Positions 27,658-36,810 are shown, numbered from the stretch's first letter. The stretch: 52,008 bases of DNA from Methylobacter sp. (GCA_026399025.1 JAPLRU010000010.1:1-52008), one strand, 5' to 3'. A program made the numbers and translations. The notes: a model not told the origin generated them from the sequence alone.

Positions 27658-28179
27658 ATTTATTGGATGCTGAAAACAACAACTTTTTCAAAAATTAACA
27701 CTCTTCCGCAAAACCATAATAATCACTAGACTCCTCTTATCCTGCTCGGCTATACATCGAATTGTTGCTATTACATAGAACGCCGGGCTATCAAAAGATA
27801 TATTCGCGCAGTAAGTAACTATGAAGGAAATCGATTTGAGTAGAAACACGAGTAACTCCAGTTCCGACGCGCAAAATCTTGATAAAATCCAAAAAGTTCA
27901 GTTCGTGTAGTATTTGCAAAACAACCCACTACCTCAAAGCTGGAACATTCAGAATCAACGCTTATTCAATAGTTCCCAGATAACCTTCTTATACAATTAA
28001 GCTCTGGTATCTAAACTTATCCTATCTATTCTGTATTGAGTGAGTTACTTCAAGTTTCTCAGGGGGTATTTAAGTTTTGTCGGTAACCTTAAAAACTAAA
28101 TAGCCAAAGCCCAATAGATTCAGTAACTAACGCATTTGCAAACCAACAAAATGAAAACACGGCCCTTTCCTCTAATGGC
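27658..28179. other. Gene-poor stretch with one doubtful short frame
   Basis: No convincing gene is present. One plus-strand frame starts at ATG 27821, stops at TAG 27908 and continues in frame with a natural-looking composition (LQNNPLPQSWNIQNQ) to TAA at 28000. This may be the start of a decayed gene, but it has no clear ribosome binding site and no known match. Confidence 0.35.
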
Positions 28180-28377
28180 TTACTTCGTTTTCTTCTTGCC
28201 ATGAGCCTCCATGTAATTTGCAAATTGGGACAATGAAATACCGTGCCAATCTCTACCATTCGCTGGAGACCAGAGAATTCCACTTGGTTTTACACGTATA
28301 TGACCAACAACCTTGTTGTCTCCATCGACAATTTCATGATCTTCAAATTTATGCGGGCGAAATGAATTAGTTGCCAT
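28180..28377 (-). CDS. Small hypothetical protein
   Basis: A 65-residue basic protein (HEIVDGDNKVVGHIRVKPSGILWSP, then WHGISLSQFANYMEAHGKKKTK). The pattern of short strands, a W-H-G turn and a basic C-terminal helix suggests a real compact domain. I cannot name a family. It is divergent from the XRE regulator gene, separated by about 310 bases that include the regulator's operator. Confidence 0.55.
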   Translation of the reverse strand: MATNSFRPHKFEDHEIVDGDNKVVGHIRVKPSGILWSPANGRDWHGISLSQFANYMEAHGKKKTK

Positions 28378-28638
28378 ACAGTTTTTTCCATGGAAGGGCT
28401 ATAAAAAATTAATTGCCCCATCCTATTACTATAAAAACCGTCTAATTTTTAATTATCAATAATTGCTTAACGTCAATATATTCAGATATTTAAAGCCAAA
28501 CGGTTTTCAATCAAATAGTCAGATGAGGGGGCAAACCGGCAAAAGCAGAAAATGCCTTAAAAACAAAAGGTATTCTGGACTATGCCGAATCACTTTATTC
28601 ATTTTACAGAGCAAACACCTCCCCATAAAACAATATTC

Positions 28639-28664
28639 GGACTATAGTCCGTCGACTGTGAGTC
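28639..28664 (+). promoter_or_regulatory. C-box-like tandem operator upstream of a small XRE regulator
   Basis: A palindrome ggactatagtcc (28639-28650) is followed after gtc by a second imperfect palindrome gactgtgagtc (28654-28664). Two GACT...AGTC boxes separated by a GTC/CGT spacer are the hallmark of operators bound by controller (C) proteins of restriction-modification systems. The site lies 25 bases upstream of the regulator's ATG, as expected for autoregulation. Confidence 0.65.
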
Positions 28665-28688
28665 TATCAGGGCGCACTCTATTTGTCT

Positions 28689-28934
28689 ATGGAAGGTCGA
28701 GATAAAGAATTACATCACGTATTTGGTAATGTATTGAGAGGCTTACGAACTCAGGTCGGCTTGAGCCAGGAGCAATTAGGATTAGAGTGCGGTCTCGATA
28801 GGACATTCATAAGCCTACTGGAAAGAGGGCTAAGACAACCGTCTTTAACTACACTATTCACTTTGTCAGCTGTTCTTAAAGTACCTGCTTCGATCATTAT
28901 CCAGCAAGTCGAAGAAGCCTATTTGAATAAATGA
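28689..28934 (+). CDS. Small XRE-family regulator, controller (C) protein-like
   Basis: An 81-residue single-domain helix-turn-helix protein: FGNVLRGLRTQVGLSQEQLGLE, then LDRTFISLLERGLRQPSL and LFTLSAVLKVPASII. The length and build match both C proteins of restriction-modification systems and generic XRE regulators. The tandem palindromes directly upstream favour the first. No restriction or methylase gene follows, so it would be an orphan controller. The ATG at 28689 is preferred over a TTG six bases upstream; there is no strong ribosome binding site, and some C genes have leaderless or weakly led transcripts. Confidence 0.82.
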   Translation: MEGRDKELHHVFGNVLRGLRTQVGLSQEQLGLECGLDRTFISLLERGLRQPSLTTLFTLSAVLKVPASIIIQQVEEAYLNK

Positions 28935-29063
28935 CTTGGTAATAACCGGGCAGATCACCGATGACGACCTGGTTGTTGCCGGAAGACTACTTTTCCAGAC
29001 ATGTAAAGTAGAGAACTTTATAGCATTTACCTGATACTCATATTTTCTAAATTTTACTGACGG

Positions 29064-29183
29064 TTCGCTCATTTTTTGTTTAAGTTCAATAGGTTCAGGG
29101 TGTTTCGGTAAATCGCTGTGTTATTTTTAGTAAAGCGGCCAAAATTAACCTTTAATAGTTATATTGTTATAAAAATGAGCGAA
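29064..29183. repeat. 13-bp inverted repeat bounding a ~120-bp segment
   Basis: ttcgctcattttt (29064-29076) is complementary to aaaaatgagcgaa (29171-29183). The interior is AT rich and non-coding. The size resembles the element at 25843 but the termini differ. The rest of 28935-29760 has only two short overlapping plus-strand frames (about 29174-29440) that I do not consider genes. Confidence 0.5.
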
Positions 29184-29694
29184 TCGATGGCTATTAGTTT
29201 TGCCTATAGAAAATCGCTTGGTTTGAAATTCTCCAAAATCAGCATTCAGATAAATCAGTGTGCTATAGAATTAAAGCCGATTATCGCGCAACACTTGCTA
29301 AAGATCGCCCAACCTTAGCCGGGCAACCATATGCTGCCGACTTTTTGGAAATGGTTAGCTTAAAGAATCAAGGGATACTTAGGATAAAAATACCGAGGCA
29401 TGTCAACCAGGAGGTCTGGTACTTGAGCTATTTCAGATAGCTACCCAATATTTTACTTCGTACTTGGGTCACGGGCAGCCAATACCCAAGCCGTACTCAA
29501 TAAATGGTTAAGTAGCCGGTAAAACGTAGACAGGAGACCAATCCATAGGTCTTAAAACGGATATATTTTTACTGATATTTAGGCAAATCAGAGTTCTTTA
29601 AGATCAGGGATTTCTAAAAATTCTGGCTCTTCCCGCTTTCGTGGGTTAGATGCCAAGTTGTGTGGGTTTGAAATAATGACCTTGTCTTATCACA

Positions 29695-29721
29695 TTGATT
29701 TTTAATAAAATAAAAAATCAA
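29695..29721. terminator. AT-rich hairpin downstream of the gene at 29761
   Basis: ttgattttt (29695-29703) pairs with aaaaatcaa (29713-29721) around an AT loop, 40 bases beyond the stop of the leftward gene. It could act as a bidirectional terminator, but it lacks a GC-rich stem. Confidence 0.35.
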
Positions 29722-29760
29722 GCTCATGTTGGTTATGACACAAAAACCAAAATACACTGA

Positions 29761-30660
29761 TTACCCCACGAAATCGGGAAGAGCCGTAAGCTCAGGCAAA
29801 AACTTGAATAAACTATTAACCGTGGTTATGGGAGAAAAGCATTTTTCTCTAGTACTGTCTTCATTTAGATAAAATTGAAGACTCACCATTTTTTTGAATA
29901 TTTTATTACCATTTTTGTTGAGGGCTTGGTTTGAAACATTATTGCTTTTTTGTTTGCCAAGCTCTTTCAAAATAGGGCTGTGTAAAGCCAGATTTTGTTG
30001 CCAATAGCTATTGTGGTCGAAAGTCACTAGATCGTTCAAGGTACCTATGCCATGTTTTTTCAAAGTCGCCGAATCTTTAAGTTTATACTCAAGATGTACA
30101 CAGGCAAAGTTATTATCCCATCTATATTCCTCTTGATTGTATATAATGAACTCATAACTAGCGTCAGCTTCATTAAAATAGTGTGTACTAAGAGCATCGC
30201 CTTCATCTATCGATGGTATATTGATGATGCTCTCTTCTTCTACGCTATAATAATAAAAAGGGTATTTTGAATTTGCTTTACCTTTATTTTTTATAATTAA
30301 ATGTTTATTAAAAAAAGCCCGTAATCCAGTCAAGTCTGACAAATTTTTGCCATAAAAATCCAATGCAAATTCAACATATGTAATTCTATAGTCAGCATCC
30401 GAATTACATATTTTATTGAGTAAATTAAAGGCTTTTCTATCAATTTGAAATAAGTCTAATTTTTGGCATACCCGGATACTATTTTGCAACGTACAAGGCC
30501 GACGTAAATTATTTTTATCGAGTAAAATTACTAGCTTATTAAGTAATTTAGGTGAAGCTTTTGCATCAAAATAGATTGTAAGTTTATCAATATAGGTATG
30601 GTGCTGGATATCATGCTTCTGCATATGCTGAATGAGTGCCTCAAATACTTCTTTCTTCAT
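29761..30660 (-). CDS. Hypothetical protein, possible replication initiator
   Basis: A 299-residue protein starting at the ATG at 30660, which follows AGGAG at ideal distance. Seen: alternating strands and helices with YIDKLTIYFDAKASPKLL, then RITYVEFALDFYG, then FACVHLEYKLKDSATLKKHGI. This order of an F-x-LDFYG strand and a HLEYKLK strand resembles plasmid/filamentous-phage replication initiators of the Rep_trans/RstA style, but I cannot place the catalytic Tyr with certainty. The gene is AT rich and isolated, with a repeat-containing intergenic region upstream. A replication role is a weak inference. Confidence 0.5.
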   Translation of the reverse strand: MKKEVFEALIQHMQKHDIQHHTYIDKLTIYFDAKASPKLLNKLVILLDKNNLRRPCTLQNSIRVCQKLDLFQIDRKAFNLLNKICNSDADYRITYVEFALDFYGKNLSDLTGLRAFFNKHLIIKNKGKANSKYPFYYYSVEEESIINIPSIDEGDALSTHYFNEADASYEFIIYNQEEYRWDNNFACVHLEYKLKDSATLKKHGIGTLNDLVTFDHNSYWQQNLALHSPILKELGKQKSNNVSNQALNKNGNKIFKKMVSLQFYLNEDSTREKCFSPITTVNSLFKFLPELTALPDFVG

Positions 30661-31212
30661 TAGGTGCTCCTGTAAGGTATGATAAAAAATTATCATTTAC
30701 AGTTTTTAGTGGTAACGGTTACTTAAGGATTCTTGGCAAAATTTGGCAAATATTTATCATTGTAAGTCATGTTATTATCAGGGGCATATGATTAAACATA
30801 AGCCATCAACATTCCCCTGTAACCTCCCCCTAGACAGCATTTTTCCCGCAAAAATAGCCCCTTTTCATCATTTATCACTATTCTCAAAATCAACCCCAGG
30901 CAACAAATGGATCAAAATCAATCAAATTGGTAAACGTAAGACCTTCACTATGCAGGCACATTTTGAGTAAAAAGAGGTCAAGTATTGCCTACTTAGTGTA
31001 TTCCTTAAGATTACCAATTCGAGTCAAATGCAGGGATAGTGATAACCGAAAGCCGTTTCCACATGAACTGTTTTGCACCGTTTTCGAAGAAAAACAGGCG
31101 GGTTAGTTAATGTAGATTGAAGCCGTTTAAAGAACGACAAACGACACTAAATATTATTACAATATTTCCATTACAATTGAGTGGATATATTATTTAATCA
31201 TAAACGACTAAG
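30661..31212. other. Intergenic region with short repeats and a doubtful forward frame
   Basis: Directly upstream of the possible Rep gene are the near-direct repeats ttggcaaaatttggcaaat and the segment ggtaacggtta. A plus-strand frame from about 30743 to 30970 encodes up to 75 residues (ends KWIKINQIGKRKTF...) without a recognised family or a good ribosome binding site. The region might include the replication origin of a decayed replicon; nothing more definite is visible. Confidence 0.35.
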
Positions 31213-33069
31213 TTATCTTTCTCGATCTAATCGAAAGTACTTCATTAGAAATGATGACGGCTCTACTTTCTTAATATCTTTTTTTGCCCCATCAAAGACG
31301 ACAATACTGGTTGGAGAATGGATAAGATAAAGTCCATTTTTATGGCGTGTGCTAGCTACATAAAGGAGTCTCTTTTCAGCTAAAATTGCATCTTCAGATT
31401 TAGCATAGTGAATAGGTAATATACCTTCTGTACAGTTTATGACGAATACATATTTCCATTCTTTACCTTTAGCGTTATTAATAGTACCTAAATGAACACC
31501 AGAACTAGCTTTATTTAAATGTAACTTGTTTAGCCTAATGGAACTAACATGTTTAAATTGTCGAGCAAGTACTTTTATCTCCGACAAGTCTCGCATTAAC
31601 AAATGCAGGTCAATTCCCTTGTACTTTCTATATAGGACCTTTCTAATAGCATCCATTAAATACAAAATTGCCTTTTCTGGTTCATTTGATTTAGAGGCCT
31701 GTATAATGGCGTTTCTAAAGTCTAATATACGTTTGTAGTGAGGAGGTTGTTTGTTGTTCACTCTGCTTCTGACACTCACCGCTTTCCAGCCTTTTTTAGG
31801 TAATCTATTGAAGATTAACTCTAGTTCATTTGTTTTGGCTCCCAATCGCTTTAACCAGCGTTGTAGGCTCTGTATTTGTTGGTCAGTTAATAATAACTCC
31901 CGACCAAGCTGGTGATCTCTAAGGGTGCGGGTTAATCGGAGCAAGTTTCTCAAACCTACGAGGTGGTTCTGGGTATCCGGCTTGTAAGACTCCTTTACGG
32001 GAATCCCTTGATGTTCTAGGCCGATAGCTAAATCGCTTAGTAAGCGGCGAGTACGACCCAAACATGCTATTTCATGGTCTTTAGCTAGGCCACTTTTGAT
32101 AAGTTTACGAACTTCCTTAGCAATAAAATCTGCCTGGCTATCACCAAAATCTTGATAACTAATGTATTGGGTAGGCTGACCGTTAATATCACTGATTAGG
32201 TCAGCACCTGGATGTATCTCATTGCCTAAGGCGTTAATAAATGGCAGTGACTGGGCAGGGATGCGTTGTGTCCTCGTTAAGGTGTATACCTTAGGAATTA
32301 GACTTTCCTGCATTAATGCCCAGTTAGAGACGTAAGCTCCCCGAAATTCGTAGATATTTTGCTTAGGGTCGCCGACCATCAACACGGTAGGAATTGCTCT
32401 CGCCATAGCCAGGAGCATCTGCACTTGGAGACCGTTGGTATCCTGCAATTCATCGACCAACAGATACTTATAGCTTTCGGCACTTTGGGTGACTAAATTA
32501 CTGTTGTTTCCTTGTAGCAAGGACGTCATGTCTTTAAAGTCCAGCGTGTTGGTGCGTTGCTTGAACTTTGCGTGAAGGCAAAGGACTTTGTCGGCTAAAG
32601 GGTTGCCATTTTCTAGAACAAGCCCCTGATATTTCTTGATCACATCTTTGGCTAAATCTTTTTTATCTGCGCCGTGGCTTTGGGTAATTTTGGCAATGCA
32701 TCTTCGCAGATTTTTGGTCTTGGTAACCACCGTTGGAACCTTGTCGAAACCTAATGTTTTATAATGTGCCCGCACAATCTCGTACCCGAGCGCATCATAG
32801 GTCATGACTTTTACCTGATCTAATTCCAATAATGCGACGCCATGTTTCATCCTGTTTTGCAACAACCTCGCCCTTAATTCTTCGGCAGCGGTCTTACTGA
32901 AAGACAGTAATAAAAAGTCAGCAGGGTCAGCGCCTTCGTTCCTGATTTGATGCATGACATATTCTAACAAGGTCGTTGTTTTACCTGTACCGGCACCGGC
33001 AACAACCAATCCCACGCTATTGTGGTGCTTTAGTATGGCTTTTTGTTCTTTAGTGAGGTTTAGCCGCAT
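31213..33069 (-). CDS. UvrD/Rep-like superfamily 1 DNA helicase
   Basis: A 618-residue ATP-dependent helicase. Motif Q/I: LTKEQKAIL and AGAGTGKT (24-31). Motif II: LLVDELQDT (about 203-211). Motif III: GDPKQNIYEFRGA (233-245). Late motif V/VI: NAKGKEWKYVFVINCTEG and ...LYVASTRHK. It would unwind DNA in repair, recombination or element replication. It is shorter than UvrD (~720) with a reduced 2B region. It follows a 199-residue gene on the same strand by 30 bases, suggesting an operon. Such paired helicases occur in phage-defence and plasmid contexts; no nuclease partner is visible here. Confidence 0.92.
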   Translation of the reverse strand: MRLNLTKEQKAILKHHNSVGLVVAGAGTGKTTTLLEYVMHQIRNEGADPADFLLLSFSKTAAEELRARLLQNRMKHGVALLELDQVKVMTYDALGYEIVRAHYKTLGFDKVPTVVTKTKNLRRCIAKITQSHGADKKDLAKDVIKKYQGLVLENGNPLADKVLCLHAKFKQRTNTLDFKDMTSLLQGNNSNLVTQSAESYKYLLVDELQDTNGLQVQMLLAMARAIPTVLMVGDPKQNIYEFRGAYVSNWALMQESLIPKVYTLTRTQRIPAQSLPFINALGNEIHPGADLISDINGQPTQYISYQDFGDSQADFIAKEVRKLIKSGLAKDHEIACLGRTRRLLSDLAIGLEHQGIPVKESYKPDTQNHLVGLRNLLRLTRTLRDHQLGRELLLTDQQIQSLQRWLKRLGAKTNELELIFNRLPKKGWKAVSVRSRVNNKQPPHYKRILDFRNAIIQASKSNEPEKAILYLMDAIRKVLYRKYKGIDLHLLMRDLSEIKVLARQFKHVSSIRLNKLHLNKASSGVHLGTINNAKGKEWKYVFVINCTEGILPIHYAKSEDAILAEKRLLYVASTRHKNGLYLIHSPTSIVVFDGAKKDIKKVEPSSFLMKYFRLDRER

Positions 33070-33099
33070 TAGTAGGTATTCCTTCTAAAAGGTAGTTTG

Positions 33100-33699
33100 T
33101 CAGTTAGGTCTACGGCTTTGTTCTTCGTTTTTTAGCTCACTCCGAACCTTAAGCCCAATCTGTCTAATAAAAACATCGCGTCTTTTTGGCCCCATTTTGG
33201 TCTGTTCAATATACTGCTCAATTTTACGAGAATATTGAGGAGTTATCATGAGTTGAGCAAACTCTGATGCTTTGTTCTTTTGTTTCGTGCTCAGCACTAT
33301 TTTTGAGCTTTTAATAAAAGTCTCAATATCTTTTTTCTTAAGCTGATCTAAACCTTTCTCCGACTTTAGTATCTTTACAGCAACTCGCTTCCTAATTACC
33401 TCGGTATGAATTCCCGCACAGATTGGCCTCAAGACGCCTTCTTTAATGGAACCAACCTCAGTATCCGGTAAGTAGGTCTTCTGAAAGACGACTGCTTTAT
33501 GAATCCTCAGCATTTTGCTGTAGCACGGAAGTTTCGGATCATTTTTGATGCATTCGGGCAGAGAATTAAAGCCAAGGAGCTCCCATGCTTTGCTATGCAC
33601 AAATGTGTAAATATCAAGCATGTTGTCGCTTTTAATAATATTGGCAATTAGCTTTTTTGCTTTCGTTGTTTTTGACTGTATTTCATTTTCAGTTTTCAT
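33100..33699 (-). CDS. Hypothetical protein upstream of the helicase
   Basis: A 199-residue basic, helical protein (NIIKSDNMLDIYTFVHSKAW, LPCYSKMLRIHKAVV, KKKDIETFIKSSKIVL). The start at 33699 has GGA about 8 bases upstream; the frame extends 11 codons further without a better start. I do not recognise a family. The basic, repeat-free helical make-up suits a nucleic-acid-binding protein. It is probably cotranscribed with the helicase and may be its partner. Confidence 0.6.
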   Translation of the reverse strand: MKTENEIQSKTTKAKKLIANIIKSDNMLDIYTFVHSKAWELLGFNSLPECIKNDPKLPCYSKMLRIHKAVVFQKTYLPDTEVGSIKEGVLRPICAGIHTEVIRKRVAVKILKSEKGLDQLKKKDIETFIKSSKIVLSTKQKNKASEFAQLMITPQYSRKIEQYIEQTKMGPKRRDVFIRQIGLKVRSELKNEEQSRRPN

Positions 33700-33837
33700 T
33701 GTGGGTTCCAGGTTGATTAAAGGCTTGCACACTCTTGAGAGCGTAAAGGTGCGTTATTTAATTCATCAAAAATTTAAATATACAATTTAATATTACATTA
33801 ACAATATAAAATTATAAATACAAAATTATTTTATATT

Positions 33838-33855
33838 CGCAATTTACTAATTGCG
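33838..33855. other. Palindrome in a very AT-rich intergenic stretch
   Basis: cgcaatt (33838-33844) and aattgcg (33849-33855) form an 18-bp near-perfect palindrome at the end of ~100 bases of almost pure A/T (33765-33850), upstream of the helicase operon. Such a stretch could hold the operon promoter and an operator, or a replication or melting site. Confidence 0.4.
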
Positions 33856-33949
33856 TCACAAATTTTATTTCCTTAACGTATATGCCAAAGCCAGACCGGC
33901 TTCAAAGTTATAGTAAGACATTGGTGTGGATAGGATAAAAAACAGGTAT

Positions 33950-34300
33950 GCTTACGCTACGAGACAGGAGTCGAGAGTCCCCAGAAGCGATAGTGCATGT
34001 GTTTTCACGCAGCTTGCGGAGTGAAAATGCAGGCTTTCCGACATCGCGTCGAGTCATTGCGAGAATGAAGTTGGAGACCCGTTCAGGGGATCCAACGAGT
34101 GAAGCAGGACGGCTGGGGCCGCCGCAGGCATGAGCGGTCGCGTAGTTTTTGCCGCTTGTTGGGCAGGGATGCCCATAAAAGCTTTCGCAAAAATAGCGAC
34201 TCCCCGCAATCTGCTAAAGTTCAATTCCTTAGCGTTGCGTTGAGGTCTTGTGAGCGGATGGGGGCTCTGGATCAGAGGAAATTTGAGTGGTAATGCGTAT
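33950..34300 (+). other. GC-rich hairpin-rich non-coding segment (candidate structured RNA or oriT)
   Basis: This segment is much more GC rich than the DNA on both sides. It holds a nested hairpin (ttttcac ... gtgaaaa, 34002-34027, with gca/tgc inside), cggctggggccg (34110-34121), gggcagggatgccc (34161-34174) and tcgcaaaaatagcga (34185-34199). The two short frames across it (61 and 64 codons) are Arg/Ser rich and overlap each other, unlike real proteins. I favour a structured RNA or a transfer-origin-like DNA site. Confidence 0.45.
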
Positions 34301-34387
34301 TGAATAAATATAGCACTCTCAAAGTTATTTTAAATCTACAAAATAATGTAGAATTCTATTTTTTGACTTCTTGCAGGAGACCGATTG

Positions 34388-34681
34388 ATGATTCGGAGAC
34401 ACGAAGAGCAGATTTTGAATCGGTTCGACGCGCTTTATGCCAACGGATGGACCCAATTCACCCGAGATGAACTTTTATTATGGTATGGGTTGACGAAGCT
34501 CACGAAAACAATCTACGCTGATCTTTCCGATAGGTGGCGCAGGACACTTGAGGACTATATAGGTGAGAAGGAGGCAATTCAGGCCATGAAAAAACAGGAA
34601 GAAGAAATCTGGGTGATTCCAAAAGGTGATATTTTTATACTTTTTCGTGGTTCCTTGTGTAAAAACCTCAGCGAGCTGTAA
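34388..34681 (+). CDS. Small hypothetical protein
   Basis: A 97-residue protein. The ATG at 34388 is set by AGGAG 8 bases upstream; the in-frame TTG just before it is less likely. The product is helical and aromatic rich (EEQILNRFDALYANGWTQFTRDELLLWYGLTKLTKTIYADL), with a possible winged-helix N-terminus, then an acidic helix and a short strand end. No family is recognised. It lies just downstream of the hairpin-rich segment. Confidence 0.6.
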   Translation: MIRRHEEQILNRFDALYANGWTQFTRDELLLWYGLTKLTKTIYADLSDRWRRTLEDYIGEKEAIQAMKKQEEEIWVIPKGDIFILFRGSLCKNLSEL

Positions 34682-35988
34682 TTTGTCTAAATTTTCAGGT
34701 AACTACCTTTTGAACTGGAAAACAGCGTTGAATTTTTTCCACAGTTAATATCTATTTTGTTGACCAGTTAATACGAAGGTTGTAGTTAAAACAATAAGAT
34801 AAGAATTATTCGAAAAATTTTGATACTTTTCTTTGTGAAATTGGCAAATTTCGAACATTGTTTTCCCAGGTTGTTGGGCGAACAATAAGAGGAACCCAGA
34901 CCTGTAGCGAATGAGGTCTTTTATAATAAATCTAGGAGTTACGCATTGACAAACCATTTATATTTAGAATCAATGTATTAGCGGAGGATAATATCGGTAA
35001 TTACAAGCAGTAAGCCATCGGTTTTATAATTGTTATTTCTATCAATGCGTAGTTTCTATAATCGACCTCAGCTGACAATTAAGGGGCGCCTCATAAAATA
35101 TGCTTGCAAGCAACTGTTCAGTTATTAGTCAATTTAATTGATGCCCAAGTAAAAGCAAAGAGTTGGAATCGCTGCCAATATGTTGATAACAAGTTTATCC
35201 ATAGTTTTTGTGTATAACATTGCGATTATTGTCTAAATGGTAAATAAGAGGTGGCCTCCTGCTTATAATGCTGCACGGTTTTTTGCTCTCTGGTTAAAAA
35301 ATATTCCACCGCATTGGCAAACCGAGCATCTTCTATCCGATGCGCAGAATAAGTGCTGATGGGCTCGGAACTACGTGCAATTTTATGCTCACTTTGAGCG
35401 CCACGATGATCGAGCGGGAACTGGAGCGGGAGCGGGAGCGGGCGCAACGCCACGCACAACACCCACATTAAGGACTATTTTGTATCCTGGTAAAGTGCGG
35501 TCGTAACCATTGAGTCATGCATAGTAGATTCCTGTTCGTGTCTGATAATTGATAGGCTAATGATTGTACTGGGTAGTTTTTAAATATCAGCATAACTGCT
35601 TAAAATTCAAGGCAAGTTTATCGTTTCTGCTTTTATCCCTCTCCTGCTATTTTCCACACCTTCAAACCTTGCTGACTATTAGCCGGTTTTCTAGCCGTAA
35701 AACGTTCAAACCTGAACAGGTGTAAAACACAGCCATAGTTACTCAAGTTACTGATTATAAATACAAACATACGAAATAATGCTTGAGATATTGTTCGCGT
35801 TATGTTATAATATATCAGCGACACATTTTTTTGTTCGAACCGTCGCGCATTCCTCCATCATCCCCTTCAATTCATTACGTTTCCCCTTAAATCATCGGGT
35901 TTGAAAATCCGGTGCGCTTTCGTGTGCGCGTAGTTTTTGATTGCGGGCCACATGGAGACCTTAACTGTATTTCTATGGAGTTCCTATT
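34682..35988. other. 1.3-kb gene-poor region
   Basis: No strong gene. A minus-strand frame at 35226-35468 encodes 80 residues whose C-terminal half (YSAHRIEDARFANAVEYFLTREQ) looks natural while its N-terminal part is the translated hexamer repeat, so it may be a gene fragment. Other frames look random. The last 150 bases (35840-35988) hold the leader of the accessory cluster that begins at 35989. Confidence 0.45.
35412..35441. repeat. GAGCGG hexamer microsatellite
   Basis: Five consecutive hexamers, gagcgg-gaactg-gagcgg-gagcgg-gagcgg. It is a slippage-prone tract inside the N-terminal part of the doubtful minus-strand frame at 35226-35468. Three-base periodicity means hexamer gain or loss would keep that frame open. 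Confidence 0.8.
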
Positions 35989-36261
35989 ATGACAACAACA
36001 CCTTCAATCCCCACTACCCTCGTTCCGGCTATTGAAGTCTTGGGCAACACACTGGCACAAACAGCCGAAAGTTATCAGCGGTTACTTGCTCAGCCTGAGC
36101 ATTATTCCTTATGCCATGAAGCAGGTCGCAGTCTACGGTATCTGTCCGAGCGTTATTCCCAGGTATTGCTTGCTGCGTTCCGTTATCAGGCGGAACCGGA
36201 CGAGGCCGAAAATTGGGAAGGCGAAAACGACATGCTTTCAGAGGAGGAATTGGACGGATAA
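35989..36261 (+). CDS. Small accessory-element protein
   Basis: A 90-residue acidic helical protein (LVPAIEVLGNTLAQTAESYQRLLAQPEHYSLCHEAGRSLRYLSERYSQVLLAAF) with a strongly acidic C-terminus. The ATG follows GGAG. It opens a rightward cluster of five genes (35989-38868) that resembles accessory regions of integrative elements and plasmids. No function is known to me. Confidence 0.7.
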   Translation: MTTTPSIPTTLVPAIEVLGNTLAQTAESYQRLLAQPEHYSLCHEAGRSLRYLSERYSQVLLAAFRYQAEPDEAENWEGENDMLSEEELDG

Positions 36262-36339
36262 GTCTGGGCATAGCTTTTTAATTTAAAGCGCGGTGGATGA
36301 CCCACCGCGTGTTTCATCCACTCACAAGAGAACCATATT

Positions 36340-36693
36340 ATGGACGTTGCTCAAAATTCAACTTCAACCACAACTACCGCCACCGCACCCTCAGTACCGC
36401 GCTTCTCGCTCGGGAATGTGTATAACACGCCGGGAGCGCAAGCGCTCTTAGAGCGTTATCAGGTCAATCCTTTGCAGTTACTCGGACGCCATTTAACCGG
36501 CGATTGGGGTGATGTCTGCCCTGAAGATGCCCAAGCCAACGAAGATGCGCTGAAATTCGGCTCACGCATTTTGTCGTCGTATGTGCTGACACCTCCTTTA
36601 AGCGAGGCAGAGACATCAATACCGGCCAAGGTCTGGTTGATTACCGAAGCAGATCGCAGTATGACCACTATCCTGCTGCCGGAAGAATATTAA
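36340..36693 (+). CDS. Conserved plasmid/ICE-associated hypothetical protein
   Basis: A 117-residue protein. After a Thr/Ala-rich start it shows the recurrent pattern FSLGNVYNTPGAQALLERY, then LLGRHLTGDWGDVCPEDAQANE and a beta-rich end KVWLITEADRSMTTILLPEEY. That pattern is common in accessory clusters of plasmids and integrative elements, where it has been given inconsistent names (including restriction-related ones) without evidence. I keep it as hypothetical. Its position between small element genes and RadC fits that setting. Confidence 0.8.
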   Translation: MDVAQNSTSTTTTATAPSVPRFSLGNVYNTPGAQALLERYQVNPLQLLGRHLTGDWGDVCPEDAQANEDALKFGSRILSSYVLTPPLSEAETSIPAKVWLITEADRSMTTILLPEEY

Positions 36694-36810
36694 TCGGCTA
36701 CTCTTATTTACTAGAGAGAAAAACATTAAAACCCACTTATTGAGGGCTAGTCTAGCCGACAATCACAGACTGCAATAACACACCACACTTTATTTAATTT
36801 GGAGGCCAAC

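Noticed and set aside
9874-28000. Possible amber (TAG) recoding, because three frames continue past in-frame TAG codons (10126, 24970, 27908)
   Set aside because: The RMD1 gene also has a frameshift, and TAG serves as an ordinary stop elsewhere (for example at 45013-45015 between two coupled genes and at 51885). Pseudogene decay explains all cases.
29118-29440. Two overlapping short plus-strand frames as a frameshifted gene
   Set aside because: No recognised motif in either frame and the first starts within an inverted-repeat element.
33948-34293. Two overlapping plus-strand frames of 61 and 64 codons
   Set aside because: Arg/Ser-rich, mutually overlapping and lying on hairpins; composition reflects GC-rich non-coding DNA.
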